A stretch of DNA of 64,000 nucleotides from Gymnodinialimonas sp. 202GB13-11 (GCF_040932485.1 NZ_JBFRBH010000001.1:3460212-3524211), one strand, 5' to 3'. Shown: positions 30,704 to 39,873, counted from the stretch's first letter. Made by a program: numbers and translations. Notes: generated from the sequence alone by a model not told the origin.

Positions 30704-30802
30704 CTCACGCGGGATATGGCCGATGCGTCCGACTTTGATCCGTATCAATCCTCGAAGTGCCCCGGTCTGTTAACCTTTCCAAAATAAGGAGGAGCAGGCC
30801 CC

Positions 30803-31213
30803 ATGACCCAGATCCGATCCATCACTCTTTGCGCCACACTTCTGGCCGTCGGATGCACGCCCACCCTCGACGATCAGGTCACCGCCACACGGGGCGCACA
30901 GGTCTTTGCTGAGAATTGCGCCGCGTGCCACGGCACCAACGCGCGGGGGGCATCCGATCTGCCAACAGCCACAGGCGACGCGCCGGATCTGACCCTGATC
31001 GCCCAACGCAACGGCGGCACTTTCCCTGAGATCGAGACGATGGCCACCATCTACGGCCCCGCCTATCACCAAAGCCGCGGCACCATCATGCCCGAATTCG
31101 GCGCGGATGATCTCGGCCCGCTTGTCGTTGTCGAGGTGGAGGAAGGCGTCGGCACACCCATCCCCGCAGATCTCATTGCCCTTTCAGAATACCTGCAATC
31201 CGTGCAACGCTGA
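30803..31213 (+). CDS. Class I c-type cytochrome, probable lipoprotein
   Basis: 136-residue exported monohaem cytochrome. Haem site CAACH is at about residues 39-43, and the likely distal Met is in GTIMPEFG (about 99). The leader has a lipobox-like LAVGC (Cys 18), which would anchor it to a membrane on the periplasmic side. A strong AAGGAGGAG ribosome site precedes the ATG. Function: small electron carrier; the redox partner is not evident in the neighbourhood. Confidence 0.86.
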   Translation: MTQIRSITLCATLLAVGCTPTLDDQVTATRGAQVFAENCAACHGTNARGASDLPTATGDAPDLTLIAQRNGGTFPEIETMATIYGPAYHQSRGTIMPEFGADDLGPLVVVEVEEGVGTPIPADLIALSEYLQSVQR

Positions 31214-31251
31214 CGCTCGAAGTAGTAGGTTAGCGCGAAGGCATAGCTGCA

Positions 31252-31893
31252 ATGGATTGGGCCAGTCTGTTTTCCATCTTCTTGGCCTTCTTTGTGGTGG
31301 CTGTCTCACCCGGCCCGGCAACCCTTGCCGTCAGTACGGTCTCCGCAAGCCATGGCCGCGCAGCGGGCGCGCAATTCGGTATCGGGCTTGGGTTCGGTCT
31401 CGCTTTTTGGGGGATCGTTGCGGCAACCGGTCTTGGTGCAGTTTTGCAAACCACCACGCAGCTTCTGCTTGCCATCAAGATTGGTGGCGGTTGCTACCTT
31501 CTATGGTTGGCCTACAGCTCGGCCCGTGCAGCGATGCGCCCGAATACGACCCTCGTCGAGGAGCGGGGCAGCCTACCGTCCGGTCGCTGGTTGCTCCGCG
31601 GCTTGACGTTGAACCTTTCCAACCCAAAGGCGGTTGTGGCCTGGATGGCCGCTTTGGCCGTCGGCCTGCGCCCCGATGATGGTCTGGCAGCCGTCGCCGT
31701 GGCGACTTGCGGATGTGCGATGATTGGCTTCGCGATCTATGCAGCCTACGCCGCTCTGTTCTCGCTCGGCCCAATTCGACAGGTCTATGCCCAGTTTCGC
31801 CGCTGGATCGATGGCGTCGTCGCCGGACTATTCGCAATCGCAGGGCTGGCTCTGATCCGCTCGGCGTTTCAACGCGGCGCAACTTCGCCCTAA
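31252..31893 (+). CDS. LysE/RhtB-family exporter
   Basis: 213-residue inner-membrane exporter. N-terminal VSPGPATLAV (about residues 18-27) is the family motif, and six hydrophobic stretches follow. The family excretes amino acids; the specific substrate is unknown. Convergent with the ASCH-like gene (4-bp gap). A second LysE relative lies at 3362. Confidence 0.86.
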   Translation: MDWASLFSIFLAFFVVAVSPGPATLAVSTVSASHGRAAGAQFGIGLGFGLAFWGIVAATGLGAVLQTTTQLLLAIKIGGGCYLLWLAYSSARAAMRPNTTLVEERGSLPSGRWLLRGLTLNLSNPKAVVAWMAALAVGLRPDDGLAAVAVATCGCAMIGFAIYAAYAALFSLGPIRQVYAQFRRWIDGVVAGLFAIAGLALIRSAFQRGATSP

Positions 31894-31897
31894 AGCC

Positions 31898-32419
31898 TCA
31901 ATCCTTCTTCCGTCCAAACGGTTTCACCGGCGCGTCCTCAAACTGCACCGGCAAATCACCAAACAAGCCACCCTCCGCACCGCCCCAATCGCGCATCCAT
32001 GGCAGCGGCTCAGCCAGCGCGCCGCCTTCGGCCCACTCGAAATATCCCAGTTCACCCCCTGCCGGGATCGGCGCACATGGCACCGGGTCCTGCAACAGCA
32101 ATCCGGCCTCGCCGCCGAACCATGGGCTGTCGCTTGCCGTGACAATCTCCACTACCTCCACTGTCCCGATGATCGCCCGCCTCGGCAGCGCATCCGGGCG
32201 TGGCACACGCACGCTATCCCGCGCCCATCGCCAGACGAGGTAGTCGTATTCCGCTTGCTTCATGCCAATCGCCGCATGGATCGCGATACGCCCCGGCGTC
32301 ATCCGCCCCGCCCGAATCGACCCGAGGGATCGGTTTTCCACATCCTTGCCGCCGTGGATGATCGCCCAGGCCGAGGGCTGGCGGACGGATAGGGCAAGAG
32401 GGGGGATATCTGTGGTCAT
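31898..32419 (-). CDS. ASCH/PUA-like domain protein
   Basis: 173-residue soluble protein. The opening ALSVRQPSAWAIIHGGKDVENR is characteristic of ASCH-type beta-barrels, which are thought to bind RNA or modified nucleotides. GRIAIHAA and AIIGTVEVVEI follow as core strands. The remaining C-terminus is Gly/Pro-rich. The upstream spacer carries three short inverted repeats (32459-32536), suggesting dedicated regulation. Biochemical role unknown. Confidence 0.75.
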   Translation of the reverse strand: MTTDIPPLALSVRQPSAWAIIHGGKDVENRSLGSIRAGRMTPGRIAIHAAIGMKQAEYDYLVWRWARDSVRVPRPDALPRRAIIGTVEVVEIVTASDSPWFGGEAGLLLQDPVPCAPIPAGGELGYFEWAEGGALAEPLPWMRDWGGAEGGLFGDLPVQFEDAPVKPFGRKKD

Positions 32420-32458
32420 GGGTTGTTTCGATTATGATAGAAGAACGCCTGCAAAGTC

Positions 32459-32536
32459 TTCCCGTTCGGGAACACTTTTGACGCCGTTAACCCAGAAATT
32501 CCTCCCGTTCGGGAACAACTCCTCCCGCATGGGAGG
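32459..32536 (-). promoter_or_regulatory. Three inverted repeats upstream of the ASCH-like gene
   Basis: TTCCCG-TT-CGGGAA (32459-32472), TCCCG-TT-CGGGA (32503-32514) and CCTCCC-GCAT-GGGAGG (32521-32536). Centres are 43 and 20 bp apart, roughly four and two helical turns. They lie 40-117 bp upstream of the minus-strand start at 32419. No T-run follows, so they look like operators rather than a terminator of zapE. Confidence 0.5.
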
Positions 32537-32576
32537 ACTTCTGGGCGTGTGGCGAAGGGGCTTCAGGTAAGATTTT

Positions 32577-33659
32577 CTAACCCGTGACTGATCCCCAATC
32601 CGCGCTCTGCATTTCACGCAAGCGGCTGGCAGTCCGCTCGAATTCGAACGCCCCGGTGCCTTCGACATACAGCGCCTCTGGCTCAGCGGCTGCACTGGCC
32701 ACAAGGCTCACCTTCCCCTCGTAAAGTGCGTCAATCAACGTCACGAACCGCTTCGCCTCGTTCGCCTTTTCGCGGCTCATTTTTGGGATGTCCTCCAGCA
32801 CCAGAACCTTCGTCGCACCCACGAGTGCAAGGTAGTCTGCAGGTCCCAGCGGCTTGCCACACAGATCATCGAACGACGCCCGCGCCTGCCCCGCCCAAAA
32901 GCGTGGGATAACCACCTCACGCCCCTTCACCTCCAGCACCAGCGACTCTTCCTTGCCGCCGGTCAGATCGCTCCAGATAAGGTCGATGGATGCCTTGGCA
33001 CTGGCATCTGCAGGCGCAAACCAAACCTGTTCACCCGATAGGCGATCCTGCCGGTAATCCGTGTCGGCCGCCAGTTCGTGCACCTCCAGCCGCTCTTCCA
33101 GAAGCGCAATGAATGGTAGGAAGAGCTGCCGATTTAGCCCATCTTTATAAAGGGTTGAGGGGTGCCTGTTGGAGGTTGTGACAATCACGACGCCCGCTTC
33201 GAACAACCGCTCGAAGAGGCGGCCTACAATCATCGCATCGGCAATATCAGTGATTTGCATCTCGTCGAAACACAGCAGTTTCAGGTCGCGTGCGATGTCG
33301 TCGGCCACGGGTTTGATCGCATCCTCGACACCCGTTTTTCGGGCCTCATGCAACGCCGCCTGAACCTCCTGCATGAAGGCATGAAAGTGCACCCGCCGCT
33401 TGCCCGGAACCGAAGCGTGTTGAAAGAACAGATCCATCAACATCGACTTGCCGCGACCGACCCCGCCCCATAGGTAAAGCCCCTGCTTTCCCATCGGCTC
33501 CGCCTTGCGAAACCGCGCCAGAAAGCCGGTGCGCTCCGGGGCTTCCAGACGTTCTCGCACCTGTTCAAGCAGATCAATGACCATCCGCTGCGCCGGATCG
33601 GGCCGAAGCAGGCCTTCGGCCACGCGCGTGTCGTATAGGGCGGTCAAATGCTGCGACAT
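32577..33659 (-). CDS. zapE: Cell division ATPase ZapE (AFG1-like)
   Basis: 360-residue P-loop ATPase. Walker A is GGVGRGKSMLMD (about residues 65-76), Walker B is LLCFDEMQITD (about 132-142), and sensor segment VTTSNRHPSTLYKDG follows. ZapE associates with the division ring and destabilises FtsZ polymers in E. coli; the mitochondrial AFG1 relatives act in protein quality control. Length fits (about 370). It often sits near mdh/suc genes, which are not in this window. Confidence 0.92.
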   Translation of the reverse strand: MSQHLTALYDTRVAEGLLRPDPAQRMVIDLLEQVRERLEAPERTGFLARFRKAEPMGKQGLYLWGGVGRGKSMLMDLFFQHASVPGKRRVHFHAFMQEVQAALHEARKTGVEDAIKPVADDIARDLKLLCFDEMQITDIADAMIVGRLFERLFEAGVVIVTTSNRHPSTLYKDGLNRQLFLPFIALLEERLEVHELAADTDYRQDRLSGEQVWFAPADASAKASIDLIWSDLTGGKEESLVLEVKGREVVIPRFWAGQARASFDDLCGKPLGPADYLALVGATKVLVLEDIPKMSREKANEAKRFVTLIDALYEGKVSLVASAAAEPEALYVEGTGAFEFERTASRLREMQSADWGSVTG

Positions 33660-33795
33660 GGGGCAAGTCTTTATGCAAAAGGCACGAGTTTGCCCATAAA
33701 AATCAACAAGATCAGGAAATGTGAAGCCTCAAGTCAAAACCTCTGATTTGACGCCCGTGCGCAACCCGGCCAATCTCCCCAAACGCCAATTCGGG

Positions 33796-35052
33796 ATGAG
33801 AGAGATGGACCGCACCGACCGCCTGATAACGCCCGTTTTGATCGGCGGCTGCGCCATCATCCTGATCAGCTTTGCCATCCGCGCGAGCTTTGGCTTGTTC
33901 CAGATCCCAATCGCCGAGGAGTTCGGTTGGCTCCGCGCCGAGTTCTCCATGGCAATCGCCATTCAGAACCTCGCATGGGGCATCGGACAGCCGATTTTCG
34001 GCGCAATTGCCGAGAAGGTTGGCGACCGCAAAGCCATCGCCCTAGGGGTGGCTTTATACGTGATCGGGCTTGTCGTATCGGCCTACGCCATCACGCCAGG
34101 GCAGCATCAATTCCTTGAAATTCTTGTGGGTTTCGGGATCGCGGGCACTGGCTTCGGCGTGATCCTCGCCATGGTTGCACGTGCGGCGTCGGACGAGAAC
34201 CGGTCGCTGACATTGGGTATCGCGACCGCCGCAGGCTCAGCCGGGCAGGTGGTGGGCCCGCCGATAGCCGAGGCCCTTCTGGGCGCGTTCCCTTGGCAAA
34301 CGGTGTTCCTGATTTTCGCCGGAATCATCTTTGCATCTCTACTGTTCTTGCCTCTGCTCAAGGCACCCGAGAAACCGGAAACGCCCGAGCTGGAAGAAAC
34401 CCTTGGTCAAATCCTCGGCAAAGCCTTCCGCGACCCCTCCTTCACGCTGATCTTCATCGGCTTCTTTTCCTGCGGCTATCAGCTGGCCTTCATCACCGCC
34501 CATTTCCCCGCGTTCATCACCGAATATTGTGGCCCCATCGCGCCCGGCGGTGTTCTGCATACGATGGGCGTCACGACGACCTCGGCGCTCGGGGCCATCG
34601 CTATCGCTTTGATTGGGCTAGCGAATATAGCAGGCACGTTGCTTGCGGCCTATCTTGGCAAAACCTATTCCAAGAAGAACCTACTGGCGCTGATCTACAT
34701 GGGCCGCACAGTTGCAGCAGCAACCTTCATCCTGCTGCCGATCACTCCCACAACGGTCATCATCTTCTCGGTTGTGATGGGGTCGCTCTGGTTGGCAACC
34801 GTGCCCCTGACCTCGGGCCTCGTCGGTTACATCTACGGCCTGCGATACATGGGAACGCTCTATGGGATCGTCTTCTTCAGCCACCAACTTGGTAGCTTCG
34901 TGGGCGTCTGGCTCGGTGGTTTTATGTACGACCTTTACGGCAACTACACAGTCGTCTGGTGGGTTGGCGTGGGTGTCGGTGCGCTAAGCGCCATTGTGCA
35001 TCTGCCGATCAAAGAAATTCCTTTGGGCAAGCGCGCGCCGCAGGCCGCCTAA
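33796..35052 (+). CDS. MFS transporter
   Basis: 418-residue major-facilitator carrier with about twelve membrane helices. The loop-2/3 signature appears as GAIAEKVGDRKAI. ATG at 33796 is used; another ATG lies at 33805 and a GTG frame start at 33721 would add 25 hydrophilic residues. Related to the monocarboxylate/oxalate-formate antiporter branch by general look, but substrate unassigned. Its stop overlaps the convergent OCD-family gene. Confidence 0.85.
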   Translation: MREMDRTDRLITPVLIGGCAIILISFAIRASFGLFQIPIAEEFGWLRAEFSMAIAIQNLAWGIGQPIFGAIAEKVGDRKAIALGVALYVIGLVVSAYAITPGQHQFLEILVGFGIAGTGFGVILAMVARAASDENRSLTLGIATAAGSAGQVVGPPIAEALLGAFPWQTVFLIFAGIIFASLLFLPLLKAPEKPETPELEETLGQILGKAFRDPSFTLIFIGFFSCGYQLAFITAHFPAFITEYCGPIAPGGVLHTMGVTTTSALGAIAIALIGLANIAGTLLAAYLGKTYSKKNLLALIYMGRTVAAATFILLPITPTTVIIFSVVMGSLWLATVPLTSGLVGYIYGLRYMGTLYGIVFFSHQLGSFVGVWLGGFMYDLYGNYTVVWWVGVGVGALSAIVHLPIKEIPLGKRAPQAA

Positions 35053-35957
35053 CGCGCTTTCACAGCATCCAGGATGTAGCGCGCGACCATCAGGTCCAGA
35101 TGCGCGCCGCCGCCGTTCTTGCACAGGGTGATTTCGCTGTCCGAGCCACGTTCAAAACGGTCCATGTCGTAGAAGTCTCCGACCACGTCCGACTCGAAGA
35201 ACACGCCTTCCTCCAACGGGATCTTCAGTTCACCAATATGCCCGAACGTCGTGGCGCGGCTGTCGACGAATACCCGCGCGCGGCGCAGGCAATCGTCGTC
35301 CGCTTCGCGCATGTCGGGGCGGTAGGCGCCAATCAGGTCGATGTGCTGGCCGGGTTGCAGACATTTGCCCTTTAGGATCGGTTCGGTGGTCATGGTGCCG
35401 GTGGCGATGATGTCGGCGGCTTCCACGGCCTCGCGCAGATCAAGCGCGATGGAGACATCAGGGTAGTCCGCGCGTATGTTTGCGACGTTTGCGAGCGTTC
35501 GGTTCCAGATCGTGAACTCCGAATTGGGAAAGGCTGCGGCGTAGGCCTCCCGCATGGATCGCACCACGTTGCCGGCCCCGATCAGCAGGATGTTTTTGCT
35601 GTCCGGTCGTGCCAGCTTGCGCGCGGCCAGAAGGCTGTCGCCGGCTGTCTTCCACTTGGTCAGCAGGTGAAAGTCGATGATTGCCTCAAGCGTGCCGTCC
35701 GTATCGGAAAACAGACAAACGCCCCCATGGATCACAGGCTTGCCCTCGTCCTTGTTGCCCGGAAAGATCGTTGCGGTTTTCACCAACTGCCCCAGCCCGT
35801 CAATCCAGGCCGCGCGGGACAAAAGCGTATCGTCACCGCGATAGAGGAAGGTGTCGTCAATCTCGGCCCGCGGCATTTTATGGCCTGCCTCGATCGCATC
35901 GCTTAGGGCGATCCAGTCCAGCTTCTCCTCGGCCTCTGGCCCGATAATCAACGTCAT
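35049..35957 (-). CDS. Ornithine cyclodeaminase / mu-crystallin family protein
   Basis: 302 residues. The NAD(P) motif is LLIGAGNVVRSM (about residues 123-134), and KTATIFPGN early and GAYRPDMRE later are usual for the family. Members are ornithine cyclodeaminase, 1-pyrroline-2-carboxylate reductase or alanine dehydrogenase; the choice cannot be made here. ATG at 35957 overlaps the HAD gene stop (ATGA), so the two are coupled. Confidence 0.83.
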   Translation of the reverse strand: MTLIIGPEAEEKLDWIALSDAIEAGHKMPRAEIDDTFLYRGDDTLLSRAAWIDGLGQLVKTATIFPGNKDEGKPVIHGGVCLFSDTDGTLEAIIDFHLLTKWKTAGDSLLAARKLARPDSKNILLIGAGNVVRSMREAYAAAFPNSEFTIWNRTLANVANIRADYPDVSIALDLREAVEAADIIATGTMTTEPILKGKCLQPGQHIDLIGAYRPDMREADDDCLRRARVFVDSRATTFGHIGELKIPLEEGVFFESDVVGDFYDMDRFERGSDSEITLCKNGGGAHLDLMVARYILDAVKAR

Positions 35958-36577
35958 GCCTGTGCCTCCTCTGCGCTCAACAGGCCCTCTTGCAGCAACC
36001 TGTCTGCCCATCCTTGCGGCCCGTCGAATAGATGCGTCTGCCACCCGCGTGCCTGTGCGGCCTCGATATTATCCGCCCGATCGTCGGCGAAAAGGAGGGT
36101 TTCCGGCAGTAGGCCACAATCCGCCTCGACGCGGGCATAGATCTCGGCGTCAGGCTTGGTAACGCCCATATGGCCCGAGATGTAGGAGCGGTCGAATTCC
36201 GTCAGGAAGGGGTAGACCGGCTTGGCGATATCGAAGGTTTCGATCCCGAAATTCGATAATGCAAAGACCGCCACGCTGCGACGACGCAAATTGCGGAGGA
36301 GGGTCACAGAATGCGGGATCGCGGGGCTTGCCATATGCAGCCAGTCATCATGCCACAGCATGATTTCGTCGTGCCAGTCGGGGTTTGCGGCTGCGCATTC
36401 CGTCACCATCGCGTGGAAGTTCTCACCCCGATCCACACGGTCATTCATCACATGCAGGTCGACCGTCGCAAACATCGCGCGGCGGCGCTCTTCCCCAATC
36501 ACGCGGTCATAGTGCCGTTCGGGCTGCCATTCGATCAGCACATTGCCGATGTCGAAGACGACGGCCTCGATGCCCAT
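35954..36577 (-). CDS. HAD-superfamily phosphatase (HAD-IA, YihX-like)
   Basis: 207-residue hydrolase. Motif I is VVFDIGNVLIEW, the D-x-G form seen in YihX-type sugar-phosphate phosphatases rather than D-x-D. Motif II is ALSNFG (about residue 110), motif III Lys in GVTKPDAE (about 138), motif IV FADDRADNIEAA (about 163). Substrate unknown. It is linked by TGATG to fghA upstream and by ATGA to the OCD gene downstream. Confidence 0.85.
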   Translation of the reverse strand: MGIEAVVFDIGNVLIEWQPERHYDRVIGEERRRAMFATVDLHVMNDRVDRGENFHAMVTECAAANPDWHDEIMLWHDDWLHMASPAIPHSVTLLRNLRRRSVAVFALSNFGIETFDIAKPVYPFLTEFDRSYISGHMGVTKPDAEIYARVEADCGLLPETLLFADDRADNIEAAQARGWQTHLFDGPQGWADRLLQEGLLSAEEAQA

Positions 36578-37410
36578 CAGGCGGAGTAGAGCGCGTCGGC
36601 GTGGAAGGCGATATGTTCTTCCATGAAGCTCGACACGAAGAAGTAGGAATGGTCGTAACCAGGCTGCATCCGAAGCGTCATTTGCTGGCGACGCGCGGCG
36701 GCGGCATGGGCCAATGCCTCGGTTTTCAGCAAGTCACCGAATTGGTCATCGGCCCCGGTGTCGATGAGCATCGGGCCGTCGAAGCCGGTGGCGTGCATCA
36801 GAAGCGTTGCATCGTGAGGCGCCCATTTCTCTTCATCCGCACCGAGATATGCGTTGAGCTGTTTGCGGCCCCAGTCGCTGTCCGTCGGGTTGCAGATTGG
36901 CGCGAACGCTGAGACGGAGGCAAACCGTTCGGGGAAGCGCATCGCGATGGTCAGCGCCCCATGGCCGCCCATGGAATGGCCTGTGATGGCTTGGCGCGCG
37001 GGATCGAGCGCGAAATTTTCGAAGACCGTGTTGGGCAGATCCTCGGTGATGTAATCCCACATCTGGAAGTGCTGTGCCCAAGGGGCCTCGGTCGCGTTCA
37101 CGTAGAAACCCGCACCTTGGCCGAGGTCGTAGGCCGCATCATCCGCCACGCCGTCGCCGCGTGGCGACGTGTCTGGGAAGATCAGCGCGATGCCTTGCTC
37201 CGCTGCCCATCCCTGCGCACCCGCCTTGTTCATGGCGTTCTCATGGGTGCATGTCAGGCCTGACAGGTACCAGAGCACCGGCACCGGGCCAAACTGTGCC
37301 TCTTCCGGAAGGAACAGACCAAAGGTCATGTCGGTCTGAGTGGCGTTGGAGGCGTGGCGATAAACACCTTGCGTGCCGCCAAAGGCCTTGTTTTCGGAAA
37401 TCGTTTCCAT
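36577..37410 (-). CDS. fghA: S-formylglutathione hydrolase
   Basis: 277-residue alpha/beta hydrolase (esterase D family) splitting S-formylglutathione to formate and glutathione. The nucleophile elbow is GHSMGGHGA (Ser about residue 147). The N-terminal LWYLSGLTCTHENAMNKAG region and C-terminal GYDHSYFFVSSF supply the other catalytic parts. Works with the formaldehyde dehydrogenase encoded at 40461-41573. Start ATG 37410 is followed by the typical family N-terminus. Confidence 0.93.
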   Translation of the reverse strand: METISENKAFGGTQGVYRHASNATQTDMTFGLFLPEEAQFGPVPVLWYLSGLTCTHENAMNKAGAQGWAAEQGIALIFPDTSPRGDGVADDAAYDLGQGAGFYVNATEAPWAQHFQMWDYITEDLPNTVFENFALDPARQAITGHSMGGHGALTIAMRFPERFASVSAFAPICNPTDSDWGRKQLNAYLGADEEKWAPHDATLLMHATGFDGPMLIDTGADDQFGDLLKTEALAHAAAARRQQMTLRMQPGYDHSYFFVSSFMEEHIAFHADALYSA

Positions 37411-37471
37411 CTGCTCGGGTCCCCCGTATGTTTTTTACTGCCTAACGCGCGGGTGGGGCGGCGCGCAATCC

Positions 37472-38410
37472 TTACGTGCCTGTCAGCGGGGCCAACCACG
37501 CGATCACAGCGGATACCGTCAGGATCGACACGGCAGTCGAGATCAGGATTGCAGCGGACACACGCTGCGGCGCGACCCCGTAGTGCTGCGCGAGGATGTA
37601 GACATTGCCCGCCACCGGCAGTGCGGCGGCTGCGATCATCACACCGGCATCGTAATCCGGTACGTCGAACAGGAAGAGGGCGGCGATTGCCACGGCTCCG
37701 GGGTGGAGGACCAGTTTGCAGAACGTCAGCCAGCCAGCGACTGACATACGCTCGGCCGATTTGCCCGCGAGAGACGCACCGATAGCAAAGAGCGCACCGG
37801 GTGTAGCGGCAGCGCCCAAGATGGCCAGGAACTCATTCACCGGACCCGGCACGTTCCATCCGGTCGTGGACCAGGCCAGACCCAGAACAATTGACACAAT
37901 CATCGGGTTTTTCAGCAGACCAATCCCGACCGTGCGCAGAACGCCAAGTGACATGCGGCCATCCCGGCTTCCGGTGACGATAATCACGATCAGGCTCGAA
38001 AAGACGATCAGGTCGACCGAGAGCACCAGGATCACTGGGCCAGCGGCGGCCTCTCCCAAAAGCACCACCAGCATGGGGATGCCCAGGAAACCCACATTGC
38101 CGATGATGGCGCATTGCGCCTCGAACGCGGCTTCGGTCACGGGTCGTTTGCGGATCATCGCAATCAAAGTCGCCAGCAAATATACGACAATGCAGCCGGA
38201 AAGATACGCGCCGACAAATTGCCAATCGATGATCTCTGCCAGCGACAGGTTCGCCGCGAACCGGAACAGCATCGCTGATAGCGCAAAGTAGAAGACGAAC
38301 TTGGTCAGATAGGCAGCGGCCTCGGACGTGAAGAACCCGGTGCGGCAGGCCTGAAACCCCAGCGCAATCAGCGCAAAGAACGGCAGGGTTTTCAGGAAGA
38401 TATCGACCAT
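37472..38410 (-). CDS. AEC-family transporter (auxin efflux carrier-like)
   Basis: 312-residue membrane protein with about ten helices, typical of AEC/malonate-type permeases. Segments CAIIGNVGFLGIPM and GATPGALFAIGASL-like ATPGALFAIGASL match the family. Divergent from a TetR regulator at 38531 across a 120-bp spacer with a near-palindrome, so it is the likely target of that regulator. Substrate unknown, perhaps an organic acid. Confidence 0.85.
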   Translation of the reverse strand: MVDIFLKTLPFFALIALGFQACRTGFFTSEAAAYLTKFVFYFALSAMLFRFAANLSLAEIIDWQFVGAYLSGCIVVYLLATLIAMIRKRPVTEAAFEAQCAIIGNVGFLGIPMLVVLLGEAAAGPVILVLSVDLIVFSSLIVIIVTGSRDGRMSLGVLRTVGIGLLKNPMIVSIVLGLAWSTTGWNVPGPVNEFLAILGAAATPGALFAIGASLAGKSAERMSVAGWLTFCKLVLHPGAVAIAALFLFDVPDYDAGVMIAAAALPVAGNVYILAQHYGVAPQRVSAAILISTAVSILTVSAVIAWLAPLTGT

Positions 38411-38478
38411 GGTCCAGCGCTACGACACAGGTGTTGCCCTGTCCAGACGTCAAACCTGACGAAACGTCCAGCTTGCCG

Positions 38479-38497
38479 AAACTGAACTGGTTAGTTT
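38479..38497 (+). promoter_or_regulatory. Candidate TetR operator
   Basis: AAACTGAAC-TG-GTTAGTTT is a near-perfect inverted repeat (one extra G in the left arm), centred 43 bp upstream of the TetR start in the divergent promoter region. Autoregulation and control of the AEC gene would be usual for this family. Confidence 0.4.
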
Positions 38498-38530
38498 ACA
38501 ATAGCTGTCAGGAAGGGAAGACGAGCCAAA

Positions 38531-39163
38531 ATGAACGCCGAGACGCAGATCAAGAAAGGTCGAAAATTCGACCAGGTCATCGCGGGTGCGCGCGCCGTCT
38601 TCATGCGTGAAGGTTTTGAAGGCGCGTCCGTCGACGAAATCGCGCGCGATGCGGGCGTGTCAAAGGCGACGCTGTATTCGTACTTCCCTGACAAGCAGCA
38701 CCTGTTCCTTGAAGTTCTGAAGCTCGAATGCGACGCGCAATCCGAGGTCGAGGTTCTGTTTGAGCAGACCGGCCTGAGCGTCGAAGAAAAGCTCTGTGTG
38801 ATCTGCAAAAAACTGATCACCTTCTTTCTGAGCGATTTTGGGCAGGATATGTTCCGCGTCTGCGTGGCTGAAGCGAAGCGGTTCCCGGAGTTGGGCGAGA
38901 CCTTCTACCTTAGCGGCCCGAGGCATTGGGGTGAGAAGATCGCAGGTTTCCTCAGCAGTGAAAAAGCGCGCGCTGTACTGGATATCGAAGATCCATTCCT
39001 CGCCGCCGACCAGCTGGCGCAGCTGTGCCGCACAGACCTGATGCTGAAAGTCATGTTCGGGATCGAGAAGAACCCCGCCGAGGCCGAGATTGACCGTATC
39101 GTTGATGAGGCCGTGCGGACATTCCTTGCCCGCTATCGTCGTGCGCCGAAAGCTGCGGGTTAA
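38531..39163 (+). CDS. TetR-family transcriptional regulator
   Basis: 210-residue regulator. The helix-turn-helix is SVDEIARDAGVSKATLYSYF (about residues 37-56), complete and typical. The C-terminal ligand/dimer domain is helical with no recognised ligand. Divergent from the AEC transporter. The end overlaps the convergent NYN-protein gene by 4 bp. GGAAGGG lies upstream of the ATG. Confidence 0.9.
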   Translation: MNAETQIKKGRKFDQVIAGARAVFMREGFEGASVDEIARDAGVSKATLYSYFPDKQHLFLEVLKLECDAQSEVEVLFEQTGLSVEEKLCVICKKLITFFLSDFGQDMFRVCVAEAKRFPELGETFYLSGPRHWGEKIAGFLSSEKARAVLDIEDPFLAADQLAQLCRTDLMLKVMFGIEKNPAEAEIDRIVDEAVRTFLARYRRAPKAAG

Positions 39164-39873
39164 TCCAAACGCCGCACCAATAGCTGGTTGCCCGCACCGC
39201 GCTTCACCTCAAGCATCTTCAGGCTTTCGACCAGATCGCTCAGTTTTCGTTTGCCATAGGTGCGCGTGTCGAAATCGGGGTTGGCTGCAGTCATGTATTG
39301 ACCCAACTGACCCAGCGAATACCAATCATCTTCCTGTTCGATCGATTCCATCGCGCGAAAGATCAGGTCACGTGCTTCGTTCAGTGGGCGCCCTTCCGGT
39401 TTGCCATTCGATTTTTCCTCACCCTTGGGCGCTTCCGGCAGGATGTTCTCAATAAAGATGAATCGCTTGCAGGCCTTGCGAAATGCCTCAGGCGTTTTCT
39501 GTTGGCCGATACCGTAGACGTCGAGGCCCTGTTCGCGAATGCGGCTGGCCAAGCGGGTGAAGTCGCTGTCGGATGAACACAGGACAAAACCGTCGAAACG
39601 GCTGGAATGCATCAGGTCCATCGCGTCGATCACCAGCGCAATGTCGGAGGCGTTCTTGCCCACAGTATTAGCGGGTTGGTGGAAGGGAACGATCCCGTAC
39701 TCGGCCTGAACATTGGACCAGCCCTTCATGTGGGTTGAGCTGAAATCACCGTAGATGCGTCGAACGGAGGCTTCGCCGAAACCGGCAATCTCATCAAAGA
39801 TCGCCTTGGCGTGTTTGTGGCTGGTATTGTCCGCGTCGATCAGGACGGCGAGAAGCGGTGTATCGTTGGCCAT
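39160..39873 (-). CDS. NYN nuclease domain + OST-HTH (LOTUS) protein
   Basis: 237 residues. The N-terminal NYN/PIN-like domain shows AVLIDADNTS (Asp about residues 10-12), DIALVIDAMDLM and CSSDSDFTRLASR, the acidic cluster of a predicted metal-dependent RNase. The C-terminal 80 residues look like an OST-HTH/LOTUS winged helix (WYSLGQLGQYM, YGKRKLSDLVESL), a fold that binds RNA. ATG at 39873 chosen; the longer frame is unconserved. Likely RNA processing or decay; targets unknown. Confidence 0.84.
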   Translation of the reverse strand: MANDTPLLAVLIDADNTSHKHAKAIFDEIAGFGEASVRRIYGDFSSTHMKGWSNVQAEYGIVPFHQPANTVGKNASDIALVIDAMDLMHSSRFDGFVLCSSDSDFTRLASRIREQGLDVYGIGQQKTPEAFRKACKRFIFIENILPEAPKGEEKSNGKPEGRPLNEARDLIFRAMESIEQEDDWYSLGQLGQYMTAANPDFDTRTYGKRKLSDLVESLKMLEVKRGAGNQLLVRRLD

